Assembly (NCBI GenBank): GCA_030837785.1
Contig: JAUQYA010000153.1
Coordinates: 1 to 64,000, forward strand
Direction of reading: 5' to 3'
Length of the DNA: 64,000 bases
DNA from: Albidovulum sp.
GTDB taxonomy: Bacteria > Pseudomonadota > Alphaproteobacteria > Rhodobacterales > Rhodobacteraceae
The notes beneath the pieces are model-generated. The model saw nothing but the letters and a program-made list of their open reading frames with translations, was not told the DNA's origin and made no database searches. The position numbers and the translations under genes were made by a program. Shown in pieces: positions 9,794 through 18,993 of this stretch. The stretch's first letter is position 1; the number at the start of each line of letters is the position of its first letter.

Positions 9794-11104
9794 ATGTCCA
9801 TTTCGTCCTCGCTCAACGCCGGCGTCTCCGGCCTCAGCGCCAACGCGACGCGGCTGGCGACGATTTCCGACAACATCGCGAACTCCTCCACCTATGGCTA
9901 CAAGCGCGCCTCGGCCGATTTCGAGAACTTCGTCATCAGCGATACCCGGGGCGCCGGCATATATTCGGCCGGGGGCGTCCGCGCCTCGACCTCGCGGCTG
10001 ATCGACGAACAGGGCGCGCTGGTCGCCACCTCGAACGCGCTCGATCTCGCGATTTCCGGCCGGGGGATGCTGCCCGTCACCACGGCGGTGTCGATGAATT
10101 CGTTCACCGGCGGACAGCTGCCCCTGATGATGACGACGACCGGGGCTTTCCGGCCGGATGCGAACGGCATCCTGCGCACCGAATCGGGGCTGGTGCTGCT
10201 CGGCTGGCCCGCCAATGCCGACGGGTCCATCCCGGCGCTGCCGCGCGACACGGGCGCAGGGCTTCGGCCGGTCGTGGTCAACGCCAACCAGACCGCGGGC
10301 GACCCGACCACGGCGGTGAAACTCGGCGTCAACCTTCCGGCGACGGCGACCGAGGCGGGCGCGCCCGGCACCCCACTCCCGCTCTCGATCGAGTATTTCG
10401 GCAACCTCGGGACGTCGGACTCGCTCGACATCGCCTTCACACCGACGGTGCCCGCGACCGGCGCCTCCAACACCTGGACGATGGAGATCCGCGACTCTGC
10501 GCAGAACGGGGCGGTCATCGGCGAATACACGCTGGTCTTCGACGACACCCGCGCGACAGGCGGGACGCTGGCCTCCGTCACCGCGGTCAGCGGCGGCGCC
10601 TATGACCCGGTCGGGGGGACGCTGGCGCTCACCGCCGCCGGCGGCCCCATCACGATGGCGATTGGCAAGCCCGGGGATCCCGCCGGGCTGACCCAGCTTT
10701 CCGACAGCTTCGCGCCCATCTCGGTCACCAAGGACGGCTCGCCCGTGGGCAACCTGACCACTGTCGAGGTGGACGAGAAGGGTTACGTGATCGCCACCTA
10801 TGACACCGGATTCACCCGGCGCATCTACCAGATCCCCGTCGTCGACGTGCCGAACCCGAACGGCCTTATCACGCTCGACAACCAGACCTTCAAGGTGTCG
10901 CCCGATTCGGGGTCGTTCTTCCTGTGGGACGCGGGCGACGGGCCGACCGGGGCGGTCGTCGGCTATGCCCGCGAAGGCTCCGCAACCGATGTCGCCGCGG
11001 AACTCACCGCGCTCATCCAGACGCAACGCGCCTATTCCTCGAACGCCAAGGTGATCCAGACGGTGGACGAGATGCTTCAGGAAACCACCAACATCAAACG
11101 CTGA
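9794..11104 (+). CDS. flgE: Flagellar hook protein FlgE
   Basis: This 436-residue axial protein builds the hook. The N-terminus has the rod/hook signature (SLNAGVSGLSANATRLATISDNIANSSTYGYK) shared by all FlgE/FlgG-type subunits. The C-terminus has the matching amphipathic helix with ELTALIQTQRAYSSNAKVIQT. The central part contains the variable surface domains. There is no signal peptide, as expected for export by the flagellar type III system. It is first in an flgE-flgK-flgL-flgI transcription unit. The length is in the usual range for alphaproteobacteria. Confidence 0.95.
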   Translation: MSISSSLNAGVSGLSANATRLATISDNIANSSTYGYKRASADFENFVISDTRGAGIYSAGGVRASTSRLIDEQGALVATSNALDLAISGRGMLPVTTAVSMNSFTGGQLPLMMTTTGAFRPDANGILRTESGLVLLGWPANADGSIPALPRDTGAGLRPVVVNANQTAGDPTTAVKLGVNLPATATEAGAPGTPLPLSIEYFGNLGTSDSLDIAFTPTVPATGASNTWTMEIRDSAQNGAVIGEYTLVFDDTRATGGTLASVTAVSGGAYDPVGGTLALTAAGGPITMAIGKPGDPAGLTQLSDSFAPISVTKDGSPVGNLTTVEVDEKGYVIATYDTGFTRRIYQIPVVDVPNPNGLITLDNQTFKVSPDSGSFFLWDAGDGPTGAVVGYAREGSATDVAAELTALIQTQRAYSSNAKVIQTVDEMLQETTNIKR

Positions 11105-11141
11105 GGGCCGGCGGGGCAGCCCGCTCCCGGGAGGCTGAGGC

Positions 11142-12596
11142 ATGAGCCTGTCCGCTTCACTTGCAAACGCCCTGTCCGGGCTGACCGCGTCGGCGCGGGC
11201 GGCCTCGGTGGTGTCGTCCAACGTCTCGAACGCGCTGACCGAAGGCTATGCCAGGCGCGAACTGAACCTGTCGCCGCAATCGGTCGGCGGCACCGGCGCA
11301 GGCGTCAGGGTCGACAGCGTCACCCGGGTCGTCGACCGAGCGCTTCTGACCGACCGCAGGCTGGCCGGCGCCGAGGCCGGAAACGCGCGGCTGGGAAGCG
11401 GCTTTCTCGACCGCATCGAGACACTGACCGGCACTCCGGGGGAGGCGGGTTCGCTCTCGCAGCGGATCGCGCAACTTGAATCCGCCCTCATCCAGGCGTC
11501 CAGCCGTCCCGACAGCCAGGCGCGCCTGCAGGCTGTCGCCGATGCCGCGAACGGTCTCGCGGGGCACCTCAACACGCTGTCGGATGCGGTCCAGCAGGAA
11601 CGGATGGACGCCGATGCGGGCATCGCCGCCCAGGTCCGGACCCTTAACGAAACCCTGGTCCACATCGACCGGCTGAACGCCGAGATCGTCGCGCAGACCG
11701 CCGCGGGCCACGACGCCACCGCGCTGATGGACCAGCGCCAGTCGCTCGTCGATCGCGTGGCCGCGATCGTGCCGGTGCGCGAAGTGGCCCGCGACCATGA
11801 CCAGATCTCGCTCTACACCAGCGGCGGCGCGATCCTGCTCGAAGGCAACCCCGCCGTCGTGGGCTTCTCGCCCACGGGTATGATCACGCCCGACATGACC
11901 GTCGGATCGGGTGCGCTTTCCGGTTTCACGATCAACGGCAGGGCGGTGCCTTCGGGCGACGGCGGCGTCCTCGGCGGCGGCACGCTCGGCGCGCTGGTGG
12001 CGATCCGGGACGATCTCGCGCCGGCGGCCCAGGCCCAGTTCGACGCCGTTGCCCGCGACCTCCTCGAGCGGTTCGAAAGCCCCGCTGTCGACCCGACGCT
12101 GGCGCCCGGCCAGCCAGGTCTCTTCACCGACCGCGGCGCGCCCTTCGACCCTCTGACCGAAGAGGGGCTTGCCGGCCGCATCGCCCTCAGCGCCCTCGTC
12201 GATCCGGCGGCCGGCGGCCAGCTCTGGCGGCTGCGCGACGGTCTCGGCGCCGCGGCACCCGGCAACGTCGGCGACGCCACTTTGCTCAACGCACTCGGCG
12301 CAGCGCTCTCGGCGGCGAAACCGCCAGCATCGGGCAGCTTCATCGGCGCCGCGCGCTCCGCCTCCGGCCTTGCCGCCGACCTGCTGTCGGGCTTTTCGGG
12401 CGCGCGGCAGCAGGCCGAGGCGCGCGAGAGCTACAACGCCGCGCGCCACGATGCACTCAAGGAAATGCAGCTCGCCCAAGGTGTCGACACCGATGCCGAA
12501 ATGCAGACGCTTCTCATGGTCGAACAGGCCTATTCGGCCAACGCGCGCGTCATCAAGACGATCGACGAACTCATCCAGCAACTGATCGGGCTTTGA
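11142..12596 (+). CDS. flgK: Hook-associated protein 1 (FlgK)
   Basis: FlgK forms the first junction layer between hook and filament. The 484-residue protein has the conserved N-terminal coil, with SSNVSNALTEGYARREL, and the C-terminal partner with MLMVEQAYSANARVIKTIDELIQQL. Between them lies a long helical segment (about 90-190) rich in Asp and Arg, as in FlgK. It follows flgE by 37 bp and is 3 bp ahead of flgL. It is shorter than the E. coli protein (about 547 residues), which is common in this group. Confidence 0.93.
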   Translation: MSLSASLANALSGLTASARAASVVSSNVSNALTEGYARRELNLSPQSVGGTGAGVRVDSVTRVVDRALLTDRRLAGAEAGNARLGSGFLDRIETLTGTPGEAGSLSQRIAQLESALIQASSRPDSQARLQAVADAANGLAGHLNTLSDAVQQERMDADAGIAAQVRTLNETLVHIDRLNAEIVAQTAAGHDATALMDQRQSLVDRVAAIVPVREVARDHDQISLYTSGGAILLEGNPAVVGFSPTGMITPDMTVGSGALSGFTINGRAVPSGDGGVLGGGTLGALVAIRDDLAPAAQAQFDAVARDLLERFESPAVDPTLAPGQPGLFTDRGAPFDPLTEEGLAGRIALSALVDPAAGGQLWRLRDGLGAAAPGNVGDATLLNALGAALSAAKPPASGSFIGAARSASGLAADLLSGFSGARQQAEARESYNAARHDALKEMQLAQGVDTDAEMQTLLMVEQAYSANARVIKTIDELIQQLIGL

Positions 12597-12599
12597 ACC

Positions 12600-13613
12600 A
12601 TGACCTACCTTTCCGTCGGAGACATGGCCCAGGCCTTCCGGATGCGCCACCACAACGCGGAGCTTCAGACCCATCTCGCCCGCCTCACCGAAGAGATGAC
12701 AAGCGGTGCCCGCTCCGACCTCGGCGCAGCGGTGTCGGGTGATTTCCGGGTGCTCGCGGGCCTCGACCGCTCACTCGAAACCCTGAAGGCGTACAAGACC
12801 GCCACCGACGAAGCCACGCTCCTCGGCCAGACGGTGCAGACGTCGCTCGAGACGGCGCAGACGCTTGCGACGGATCTGGCGCCGGGCCTCCTGACCGCCG
12901 CGACCAGCGGTTCTTCCACGCTCGTCGACATCGCCGCGGGGGACGCGAAGCAGAAACTCGCCACCGTGGTCTCGGCGCTCAACACCCAGGTCGCCGATCG
13001 CTACCTCCTGTCCGGAACCGCGACCGATCGCAAGCCGATCAGCGGCGCCGACGACATCCTCGCCGCGCTGACGGTCGCCACCGCGGGTCAGGTGACCGCC
13101 GCCGGCATCCGGTCCGCCGTAACCGCGTGGTTCGACGCACCACCGGGCGGAGGCGGCTACCTCGACGCCGTCTACGGCGGCGCGGCAACCCCGCTGGCAC
13201 CCCTTCGCATCGGTTCGGGCGACGAGGCCGCGATCGACCTCACGGCCGCCGATCCGGCAATCCGCGATCTTCTGAAAGGCCTCGCCACGGGCGCGCTCGT
13301 CGCCGACGGAATCCTGCCGGGCGACGCCGCCGGTCGCGCCGCGCTCCTCAAGGCCTCGGGCGAGACGCTGGTCGCATCCGGCTCCGGCATGGCGACGCTG
13401 CGTGCCCGGGTCGGAACGGTCGAAGCCCATGTCGCCGATGCCGCGGCCCGCAATTCGGCCGAAGCCGCTGCCATCGAAATCACCCGCAACGGTCTTGTCG
13501 CGGCCGATCCCTACGACACGGCGAGCGCGCTCGAAGCGGTCCAGACCCAGATCGAGACGCTCTATGCCCTCACCGCGCGGCTGTCGCGCCTCTCGCTCAG
13601 GGACTATCTTTGA
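12600..13613 (+). CDS. flgL: Hook-associated protein 3 (FlgL)
   Basis: FlgL is the second junction protein, next to the flagellin filament. The 337-residue protein starts with MTYLSVGDMAQAFRMRHHNA, a flagellin-like coiled N-terminus, and ends with TQIETLYALTARLSRLSL. It resembles flagellin at both ends, as expected. It follows flgK by 3 bp, and its stop shares one base with the flgI start (TGATG), so translation is probably coupled. Confidence 0.9.
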   Translation: MTYLSVGDMAQAFRMRHHNAELQTHLARLTEEMTSGARSDLGAAVSGDFRVLAGLDRSLETLKAYKTATDEATLLGQTVQTSLETAQTLATDLAPGLLTAATSGSSTLVDIAAGDAKQKLATVVSALNTQVADRYLLSGTATDRKPISGADDILAALTVATAGQVTAAGIRSAVTAWFDAPPGGGGYLDAVYGGAATPLAPLRIGSGDEAAIDLTAADPAIRDLLKGLATGALVADGILPGDAAGRAALLKASGETLVASGSGMATLRARVGTVEAHVADAAARNSAEAAAIEITRNGLVAADPYDTASALEAVQTQIETLYALTARLSRLSLRDYL

Positions 13614-14710
13614 TGAGACTCCTTCTCGCGCTGGTCTTCGCTGCCCTCGCCACGGCCGCCGCCGCCGCCCCGATCCGGATCAAGGATCTGGTGGAGTTCG
13701 ATGGCGTGCGCGGCAACGATCTCGTGGGCTATGGCCTCGTCGTGGGGCTGAACGGCACCGGCGACGGGTTGCGCAATGCGCCCTTCACCGAGGAGATCAT
13801 GTCGAATATCCTTGAACGGCTCGGCGTGAACGTGACCGGTGAGAATCTGCGGCCGAAGAATGTGGCAGCCGTGTTCGTGACCGCGACGCTGCCCCCCTTC
13901 TCCCGCGCCGGAAGCCAGATCGACGTCACCGTCTCGGCCATCGGCGATGCGAAAAGCCTGCTCGGCGGAACCCTGGTGATGACCCCGCTCAATGCCGCGG
14001 ACGGCGAGATCTATGCCGTGGCCCAGGGCACGATCATCGCCGGGGGCGCCTCGGCCGAGGGCCGGGCCGCGAGCGTCACCCAGGGGGTCCCGACCGCGGG
14101 CACGATTCCCGCCGGCGCCCGCATCGAACGCGAGATTGCCTTCGACTTCGGCGGGCTCAACGCCGTGCGCCTTGCGCTCCGCACGCCGGACTTCACGACG
14201 GCCGGGCGGATCGAGGCGGTGATCAACGACGAATTCGGCCGCCGCGTGGCCCAGATGACCGATGCCGGCACCGTCACGCTCGACATCGGCGCCACCCGAT
14301 CGGGCTCGCCCGCCCATGCGCTCGGGCGGATCGAGAACCTGCTGGTGGAGCCCGAGCAGCGCGCCCGCGTGGTCGTCGATCAGCGCTCGGGCACGATCGT
14401 GATGGGATCGGATGTGCGGATCAGCCGGGTCGCCGTAAGCCAGGGCAACCTGACGCTGCGGATCGAGGAGGCACCGGTGGTGGTGCAGCCGAACCCCTTT
14501 GCCCAGGGTGACACGGTCGTGGTGCCGCGCTCGTCCGCGGCGATCGACGAGGAACCCGGGATCGGCATGGCCGAGATCTCGGAAGCCTCGACGTTGTCGG
14601 AGGTCGTGGCGGGTCTCAACGCGCTCGGCGTCTCGCCCCGCGACATGATCGACATCCTGAAGAGCATCGACGCGGCCGGGGCGCTCCATGCCGAATTCGT
14701 GGTGCGCTGA
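13613..14710 (+). CDS. flgI: Flagellar P-ring protein FlgI
   Basis: FlgI forms the periplasmic P ring around the rod. The 365-residue protein has a signal peptide (MRLLLALVFAALATAAAAA) and the family hallmarks RIKDLVEFDGVRGNDLVGYGLVVGLNGTGD, GAEIYAVAQG-like GEIYAVAQG, and a C-terminal MIDILKSIDAAGALHAE. The start at 13613 overlaps the flgL stop by one base and gives a clean signal peptide, so longer in-frame extensions were discarded. It is the last gene before a 462-bp gene-free convergent gap. Confidence 0.95.
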   Translation: MRLLLALVFAALATAAAAAPIRIKDLVEFDGVRGNDLVGYGLVVGLNGTGDGLRNAPFTEEIMSNILERLGVNVTGENLRPKNVAAVFVTATLPPFSRAGSQIDVTVSAIGDAKSLLGGTLVMTPLNAADGEIYAVAQGTIIAGGASAEGRAASVTQGVPTAGTIPAGARIEREIAFDFGGLNAVRLALRTPDFTTAGRIEAVINDEFGRRVAQMTDAGTVTLDIGATRSGSPAHALGRIENLLVEPEQRARVVVDQRSGTIVMGSDVRISRVAVSQGNLTLRIEEAPVVVQPNPFAQGDTVVVPRSSAAIDEEPGIGMAEISEASTLSEVVAGLNALGVSPRDMIDILKSIDAAGALHAEFVVR

Positions 14711-15172
14711 GGCGTTGCGCGGCATTGCGGCCGGCGGTCCGCCCCCGGGTGGCCCGCCGGCCGCGGGCATTCCCCCGCTGGGATCGGATCGCGCGGCGAG
14801 GCGTGCGGCACGGTCCAAGCGGCGCCGGTCGAGCCGCGAGGCGCGCGCATCTCCATCGCAACGCGGATCGCGACCCTGCGCAGGCAAACGCATCGGCGCC
14901 GCGTCGAGCGCATGTTGCGCTTGGGGGGCGCCGCCCTGGTGACTGCGTTCGGCAGGTGGCCCCAGGTAATCCGGCCCGGCCGCCGGCGACCGCGACCTGT
15001 GGCGATCCCCGGCACGCAAGGATCGGCACCGGAATCCCGCATCGGATCGCCTCGGCGTCACCGTCGCAAGGGCGCGAGGCGCCGGGCCTCGGGCGGGCTG
15101 CATAGGGTGCGCTTCCGGGGCGCGCGGGTTGGTGTCGGGCCAACCGGCGACGGGCGGCGGCGGGGCCTGCTT
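14711..15172. other. Gene-free convergent gap between flgI and fliP
   Basis: The 462 bases between the two convergent stops contain open frames on both strands. Their translations are Arg, Pro and Ala rich, with no recognisable domain and no plausible ribosome site, so they look like GC-driven chance frames. No T-run terminator was seen. The size is unusual in an island where most gaps are under 100 bp. Confidence 0.6.
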
Positions 15173-15913
15173 TCAGAAATAGCTGCGGACGAGGGCGCCG
15201 GAGACCAGCGACCAGCCATCGGCCACGACGAAGAAGGCAAGCTTGAACGGCAGCGCAACCACCGCCGGCGGCACCATCATCATCCCCATCGACATCAGGA
15301 CAGCCGAGACCACGAGGTCGATGATGAGAAACGGCAGGTAGAGCAGGAAGCCGATCTCGAAGGCGCGCGCGACCTCGGACAGCATGAACGACGGCACGAG
15401 GAGCGAGAGCGGCGCCGAGATCGCATCGGCAAGGGCCGCCGTCTCGGGACGCAGGCCCGCCAGCGACTGCAACGTCTCGGGATCGACCCGGGCGGCCATG
15501 AAGCTGCGGAACGGCGCGATACCGCGGTCGAAGGCCTGGGGCAGGTCGATCGCCCCGTTCAGGAACGGCTGTATCCCCGCCGTCCAGGCATCGCTGAACA
15601 CCGGCTCCATGATGAACCAGGTGAGGAACAGCGCGAGCGAGACGATCAGCATGTTGGGCGGCGATTGCTGCAACCCGATCGCCTGCCTGAGAATCGACAG
15701 CACCGTGACGATGAAGGGAAAGCAGGTGACCATCACCGCCAGCCCCGGCGCGAGGCTGAGGACCGTCACCAGCGCGATCAGGAGGAGCGACTGCCCCGAG
15801 AGGGTCTGCCCCGACAGATCGACGCCGGCGAGGCCGGCGGGCAGGTCCTGCGCCGCGGTAGGAAACGCCGCCCCGACGAGGCAGGCGACAAGAACGGGCA
15901 GAAACCGGCACAT
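15173..15913 (-). CDS. fliP: Flagellar type III export protein FliP
   Basis: FliP is a core inner-membrane subunit of the flagellar export gate. The 246-residue protein has a signal peptide, as FliP usually does, then helices in LIALVTVLSLAPGLAVMVTCFPFIVTVLSIL, the QSPPNMLIVSLALFLTWF segment, FMLSEVARAFEIGFLLYLPF and MSMGMMMVPPAVVALPFKL. All are diagnostic of FliP. It is last in the fliF-fliH-fliN-fliP operon, 3 bp after fliN. fliO, often adjacent in other bacteria, is absent; fliQ and fliR lie in other operons of the island. Confidence 0.95.
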   Translation of the reverse strand: MCRFLPVLVACLVGAAFPTAAQDLPAGLAGVDLSGQTLSGQSLLLIALVTVLSLAPGLAVMVTCFPFIVTVLSILRQAIGLQQSPPNMLIVSLALFLTWFIMEPVFSDAWTAGIQPFLNGAIDLPQAFDRGIAPFRSFMAARVDPETLQSLAGLRPETAALADAISAPLSLLVPSFMLSEVARAFEIGFLLYLPFLIIDLVVSAVLMSMGMMMVPPAVVALPFKLAFFVVADGWSLVSGALVRSYF

Positions 15914-15916
15914 CCG

Positions 15917-16201
15917 TCAGAGCCCGTCGCCGAAGTCGGCGACTTCGGTCAGGCGCACGGCCAGCTGGCCCGCCTGCTCGCCCTCGAGTTCGGTGAGCTC
16001 CCCGCGCGCGATGAGGCGGTCGCCGACGTAAAGATCGACCGGGTCGCTGACCTTGCGGTCGAGCGGCAGGATCGCATCGCGCCTGAGCCGGAGCAGGTCG
16101 CGCACCAGGGGCCGGGCACGGCCGACGGAGATCATGATCTCGATCGGAACCTGGGTGAAGGGAGAACCGTTCGCGGTGGCCGTGATGTCCGCATCATCCA
16201 T
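15917..16201 (-). CDS. fliN: Flagellar switch protein FliN
   Basis: This 94-residue protein is essentially one SpoA/FliN C-ring domain: PIEIMISVGRARPLVRDLLRL, then LPLDRKVSDPVDLYVGDRLIARGEL and a C-terminal VRLTEV. FliN forms the lower C ring and binds FliH to receive export cargo. It overlaps the 3' end of fliH by 8 bp, which fits that interaction. Its usual partners FliM and FliG are not encoded in the window. Confidence 0.9.
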   Translation of the reverse strand: MDDADITATANGSPFTQVPIEIMISVGRARPLVRDLLRLRRDAILPLDRKVSDPVDLYVGDRLIARGELTELEGEQAGQLAVRLTEVADFGDGL

Positions 16202-16793
16202 GACGTCTGTCCTCGTGTTTCTGGATCCGGAAGAAGGCGGAGACGGCGGCCGAGATGGCAGCGATCACCCCGTCGAGGTCGACGCGCGATTCCGTCTCGC
16301 CGAGCCGCAGATGGGCCTGGCCCTCGCCAAGCGAGGGTTCCTCCTCGAAGGCCAGGGGGAAATCCGCTTCGGCAACGAGAAGCCGCTCGATGACGGCGCG
16401 GTTCGCCGGGTTGGAGACGACAATGATCGGTGCGCCGGCCAGTTCCTTCGCCAGCGGGCGGAGGTGGTCGAGCACGACATGCCCGATCGATTCGCGCGCG
16501 ATCGCGGGCAGGATCTTGGTCACCATGTCCTGCAGGAGCGGCTCGAGCGTCCTGAGCACATGGCCGTGCGCCTCCTGATAGGTGAAGGAGAGATCCTGGA
16601 GGTTGCGGCCGAGGTCGGCCCTGAGCCGCGCAACCTCGGCATCCTGCGCCGCGACCGCATCGTCCCATCCGGCGCTGTAGCCCTGGTCGTAGGACGCCAG
16701 CTGCGCCTCCTCGTATTCGTCCTGGCCGAGGTCCACCCGCAGGCCCGTCCTGTCAGGGGCGTCGAAGACCTCGAGCTGCAGTCGCCGTGCCAT
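16194..16793 (-). CDS. fliH: FliH-like flagellar export ATPase regulator
   Basis: This predicted protein of about 199 residues has the FliH layout: a charged N-terminal part with an YDQGYSAGWDDAVAAQDAEVARL helix, a long coil, and a C-terminal domain resembling the peripheral-stalk E subunit (IARESIGHVVLDHLRPLAKELAGAP to RVDLDGVIAAI). FliH holds the ATPase FliI and docks it on FliN. The start is ATG 16793, sharing one base with the fliF stop; a GTG one codon upstream (16796) would give a 4-bp overlap instead. Sequence similarity in FliH is weak, so the assignment relies on position between fliF and fliN. Confidence 0.78.
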   Translation of the reverse strand: MARRLQLEVFDAPDRTGLRVDLGQDEYEEAQLASYDQGYSAGWDDAVAAQDAEVARLRADLGRNLQDLSFTYQEAHGHVLRTLEPLLQDMVTKILPAIARESIGHVVLDHLRPLAKELAGAPIIVVSNPANRAVIERLLVAEADFPLAFEEEPSLGEGQAHLRLGETESRVDLDGVIAAISAAVSAFFRIQKHEDRRHG

Positions 16794-18391
16794 CACGCCC
16801 GCTCCTCCTCAGGGTCTTCCATCCAGCCGCGCAGGATCTCCGCCGTCTCGTCCTTGCGGTCGGCGATCATGCGGCGGAGCCGTTCGACCGGGTCGGCGGG
16901 CTGAACGTCATCAGCGCGGCCCGACCGGTCGGCGGCGACAACCGGCAGGCCCGCGGGAATGAAGTCGCGGTCGTCGATCTCGCCGGTCAGCGCGCCGTGG
17001 CCGCCGTCGGGCGCGCCGAGCGCGGGCACCGCGCCGCCCGCCACGCGCCTGCCCCGGGAGCCGAGGATGGGCCGCACGACAAAGAAGCCAAGCGCAAGGC
17101 TGACCAGCGCCAGCACGGCAAGCTGCACGAGGCTCATGACGTCGAGCCCGAGCCGGTCGAGAAGCGGCAGGCCGGGCCCGTCGCCCAGGGTCTCGATCGG
17201 CTTGAACGACATCGACTTGATCGTGATCACATCGCCACGCGGCTCGTCGTAGCCGACCGCCGCCGCAACGAGGTCGCGCAGCGCCGAAAGCTCCTCCTCG
17301 CCGCGGGGCTCGTCGGTCGTCGTCCCGTCTTCGGCGGTCGTCTTCACCCCGTCGATGAGCACGGCGATGGTGAGCCGCCGGATCGCGCCGGGTGTGCGAA
17401 GCAGTTCGCGCGTCGTCTCGGACACCTCGAAATTCGTCCTTTCGCGGGTCTCGCTGTTCTGGTTTTGCGATGAGGATCCGCTGTCGGCGCCCGCCCCCGT
17501 GGGCAGGTTCGATGCCACCGTCACGTTCCTGGCGCCGCTGTCGCTGGACGAATTCGTGCGTTCCTCGGTATCGGTCGAAATCGCCACGCGCCCTTCGGGG
17601 TCGAACCTGCGCTCGGTGATCGCCTCTCGCTCCGTCACGGTGTCGACCGCGACCTCGACGACCGCGTTGCCGTAGCCTACGCGCGCCTCCAGCAACCGCT
17701 CGACATTTCGCCGCAACACCTCTGCGCGGTCCGTGCCGTCAGCACTCAAAGCCCCGTCGCCGACATCGACGAGCGCCCCCTCGCCGTCGATCACCGAGAC
17801 ATCGTCGGGCGACATCCCCGCCACGGCGGAGGCGACGAGATACTTCAGGGCCTTGGCATGCGCGGGCGAGAATGCCCCGTTCGCGGTGACGACCGCGACC
17901 GAGGCGGTGGGCCGGGCCTGTGACCGGAGACCCTGCGCCCGCGTGTCCGCGATGTGGACGCGCGCGCTGCGCACCTGCGGCAGGGCGGAGATGGTGCGCG
18001 CAAGCTCTCCCTCCTTGGCGCGCAGATAGGCCGCGTCGAACATCTGCGAGGTCGTGCCGAAACCCGAGAGGCTATCGAGAAGTTCGTAACCCGCGCCGCT
18101 GTTGGAGGGCAGCCCCTCCGCCGCGAGCGACATGCGCAATTCGTCCCGCCGCAACGATTCGACATAGATCGCGGTTCCCCGCACCTCGTAGGAAGCGCCC
18201 TGCTGGTCGAGCGCGGTCAGGACCTCGCCCGCGCGCGCCTGGTCGAGACCGGCGTAGAGAAGCGCCATCGACGGCCGCGTCGCGAGCCTTCCGAGCGCGA
18301 GGACGGCGGCGAACATCGCAACCGTCGCAAGCACCACGATCATGCGGCGGCGGGGTTCGAGGTTCTGCCAGACGGCTGTCAGGTCTCGCAC
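16793..18391 (-). CDS. fliF: Flagellar MS-ring protein FliF
   Basis: FliF builds the inner-membrane MS ring. The 532-residue product has an N-terminal transmembrane helix (about 20-40), ring-building domains with LYAGLDQARAGEVLTALDQQG and ALPQVRSARVHIA, the RBM3 domain, a second transmembrane helix near 430-450 (LVQLAVLALVSLALGFFVVRPIL) and a C-terminal tail. The tail holds a segment (VERLRRMIADRKDETAEILRGWM) typical of the FliG-binding end. GTG 18391 was chosen because GGAG lies 7 bases upstream; longer frames would run into the fliL promoter region. FliG itself is not encoded in the window. Confidence 0.94.
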   Translation of the reverse strand: MRDLTAVWQNLEPRRRMIVVLATVAMFAAVLALGRLATRPSMALLYAGLDQARAGEVLTALDQQGASYEVRGTAIYVESLRRDELRMSLAAEGLPSNSGAGYELLDSLSGFGTTSQMFDAAYLRAKEGELARTISALPQVRSARVHIADTRAQGLRSQARPTASVAVVTANGAFSPAHAKALKYLVASAVAGMSPDDVSVIDGEGALVDVGDGALSADGTDRAEVLRRNVERLLEARVGYGNAVVEVAVDTVTEREAITERRFDPEGRVAISTDTEERTNSSSDSGARNVTVASNLPTGAGADSGSSSQNQNSETRERTNFEVSETTRELLRTPGAIRRLTIAVLIDGVKTTAEDGTTTDEPRGEEELSALRDLVAAAVGYDEPRGDVITIKSMSFKPIETLGDGPGLPLLDRLGLDVMSLVQLAVLALVSLALGFFVVRPILGSRGRRVAGGAVPALGAPDGGHGALTGEIDDRDFIPAGLPVVAADRSGRADDVQPADPVERLRRMIADRKDETAEILRGWMEDPEEERA

Positions 18392-18450
18392 GGCAATTCT
18401 CCGGATCGTGGGCTTCTGCCCCTCGTCTGCCGGAGATTCGTCGATCGCGA

Positions 18451-18465
18451 TTAACAATCGGTTAG
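18451..18465. promoter_or_regulatory. Candidate CtrA site between fliF and fliL
   Basis: TTAA-N7-TTAG stands in the divergent gap, 60 bp from the fliF start and 47 bp from the fliL start, and could serve both operons. It differs from the TTAA-N7-TTAA consensus by one base. Confidence 0.55.
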
Positions 18466-18511
18466 TGTCCGCGGGGCTATACCGACGGGGCAACAAGACC
18501 GGTGTGACCCC

Positions 18512-18985
18512 ATGTCCGAGTCCGAAGAGGCTCCGAAGAAGAAGTCCAGGCTGCCCGTGATCCTCGGCATCGTCCTCATGCTCGCGCTCGGGGCCGGCGG
18601 GTTCTACGCGGTCTACGCGGGCCTGATCTTCGGCCAGGCAGAGGATCACGCCGGCGCGGAGGCGCCGCAGGTCGACGCCCTGCCCGACATCGCCTTCGTT
18701 CCGATCGAGCCGCTGGTCATCTCGCTGGGATCCGGATCGCCGGGCCGCTATCTCCATTTCTCGGCACAGATCGAGGTGGCGAAGGCCTTCGAGCCCGACG
18801 TCATCCTCCTTCTGCCGCGCGTTGTGGACGTGCTGAACGGCTACCTGCGCGCCGTCGAGGTCGCCGATCTCGAGGATCCGACCGCGCTGGTGCGGTTGCG
18901 CGCGCAGATGCTGCGGCGGGTGCAGATAGTCGCGGGCGAAGGGCGTGTGCGCGACCTTCTCGTGACCGGATTCGTCATCAACTAG
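18512..18985 (+). CDS. fliL: Flagellar basal-body-associated protein FliL (first paralogue)
   Basis: FliL is a single-pass membrane protein that surrounds the stator and supports torque. The 157 residues show a short basic cytoplasmic start (EEAPKKKSR), one transmembrane helix (about 15-38) and a periplasmic stomatin-like domain ending in LLVTGFVIN, the family's typical C-terminus. It begins an operon fliL - 121-residue protein - MotE-like protein - motA, which are motor components. A second FliL-type gene lies at 28993-29502. Confidence 0.9.
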   Translation: MSESEEAPKKKSRLPVILGIVLMLALGAGGFYAVYAGLIFGQAEDHAGAEAPQVDALPDIAFVPIEPLVISLGSGSPGRYLHFSAQIEVAKAFEPDVILLLPRVVDVLNGYLRAVEVADLEDPTALVRLRAQMLRRVQIVAGEGRVRDLLVTGFVIN

Positions 18986-18993
18986 GAGGCGAG

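Noticed and set aside
13127..13612. Longer flgI start inside flgL
   Set aside because: The upstream part is a shadow of flgL, and the signal peptide begins at 13613.
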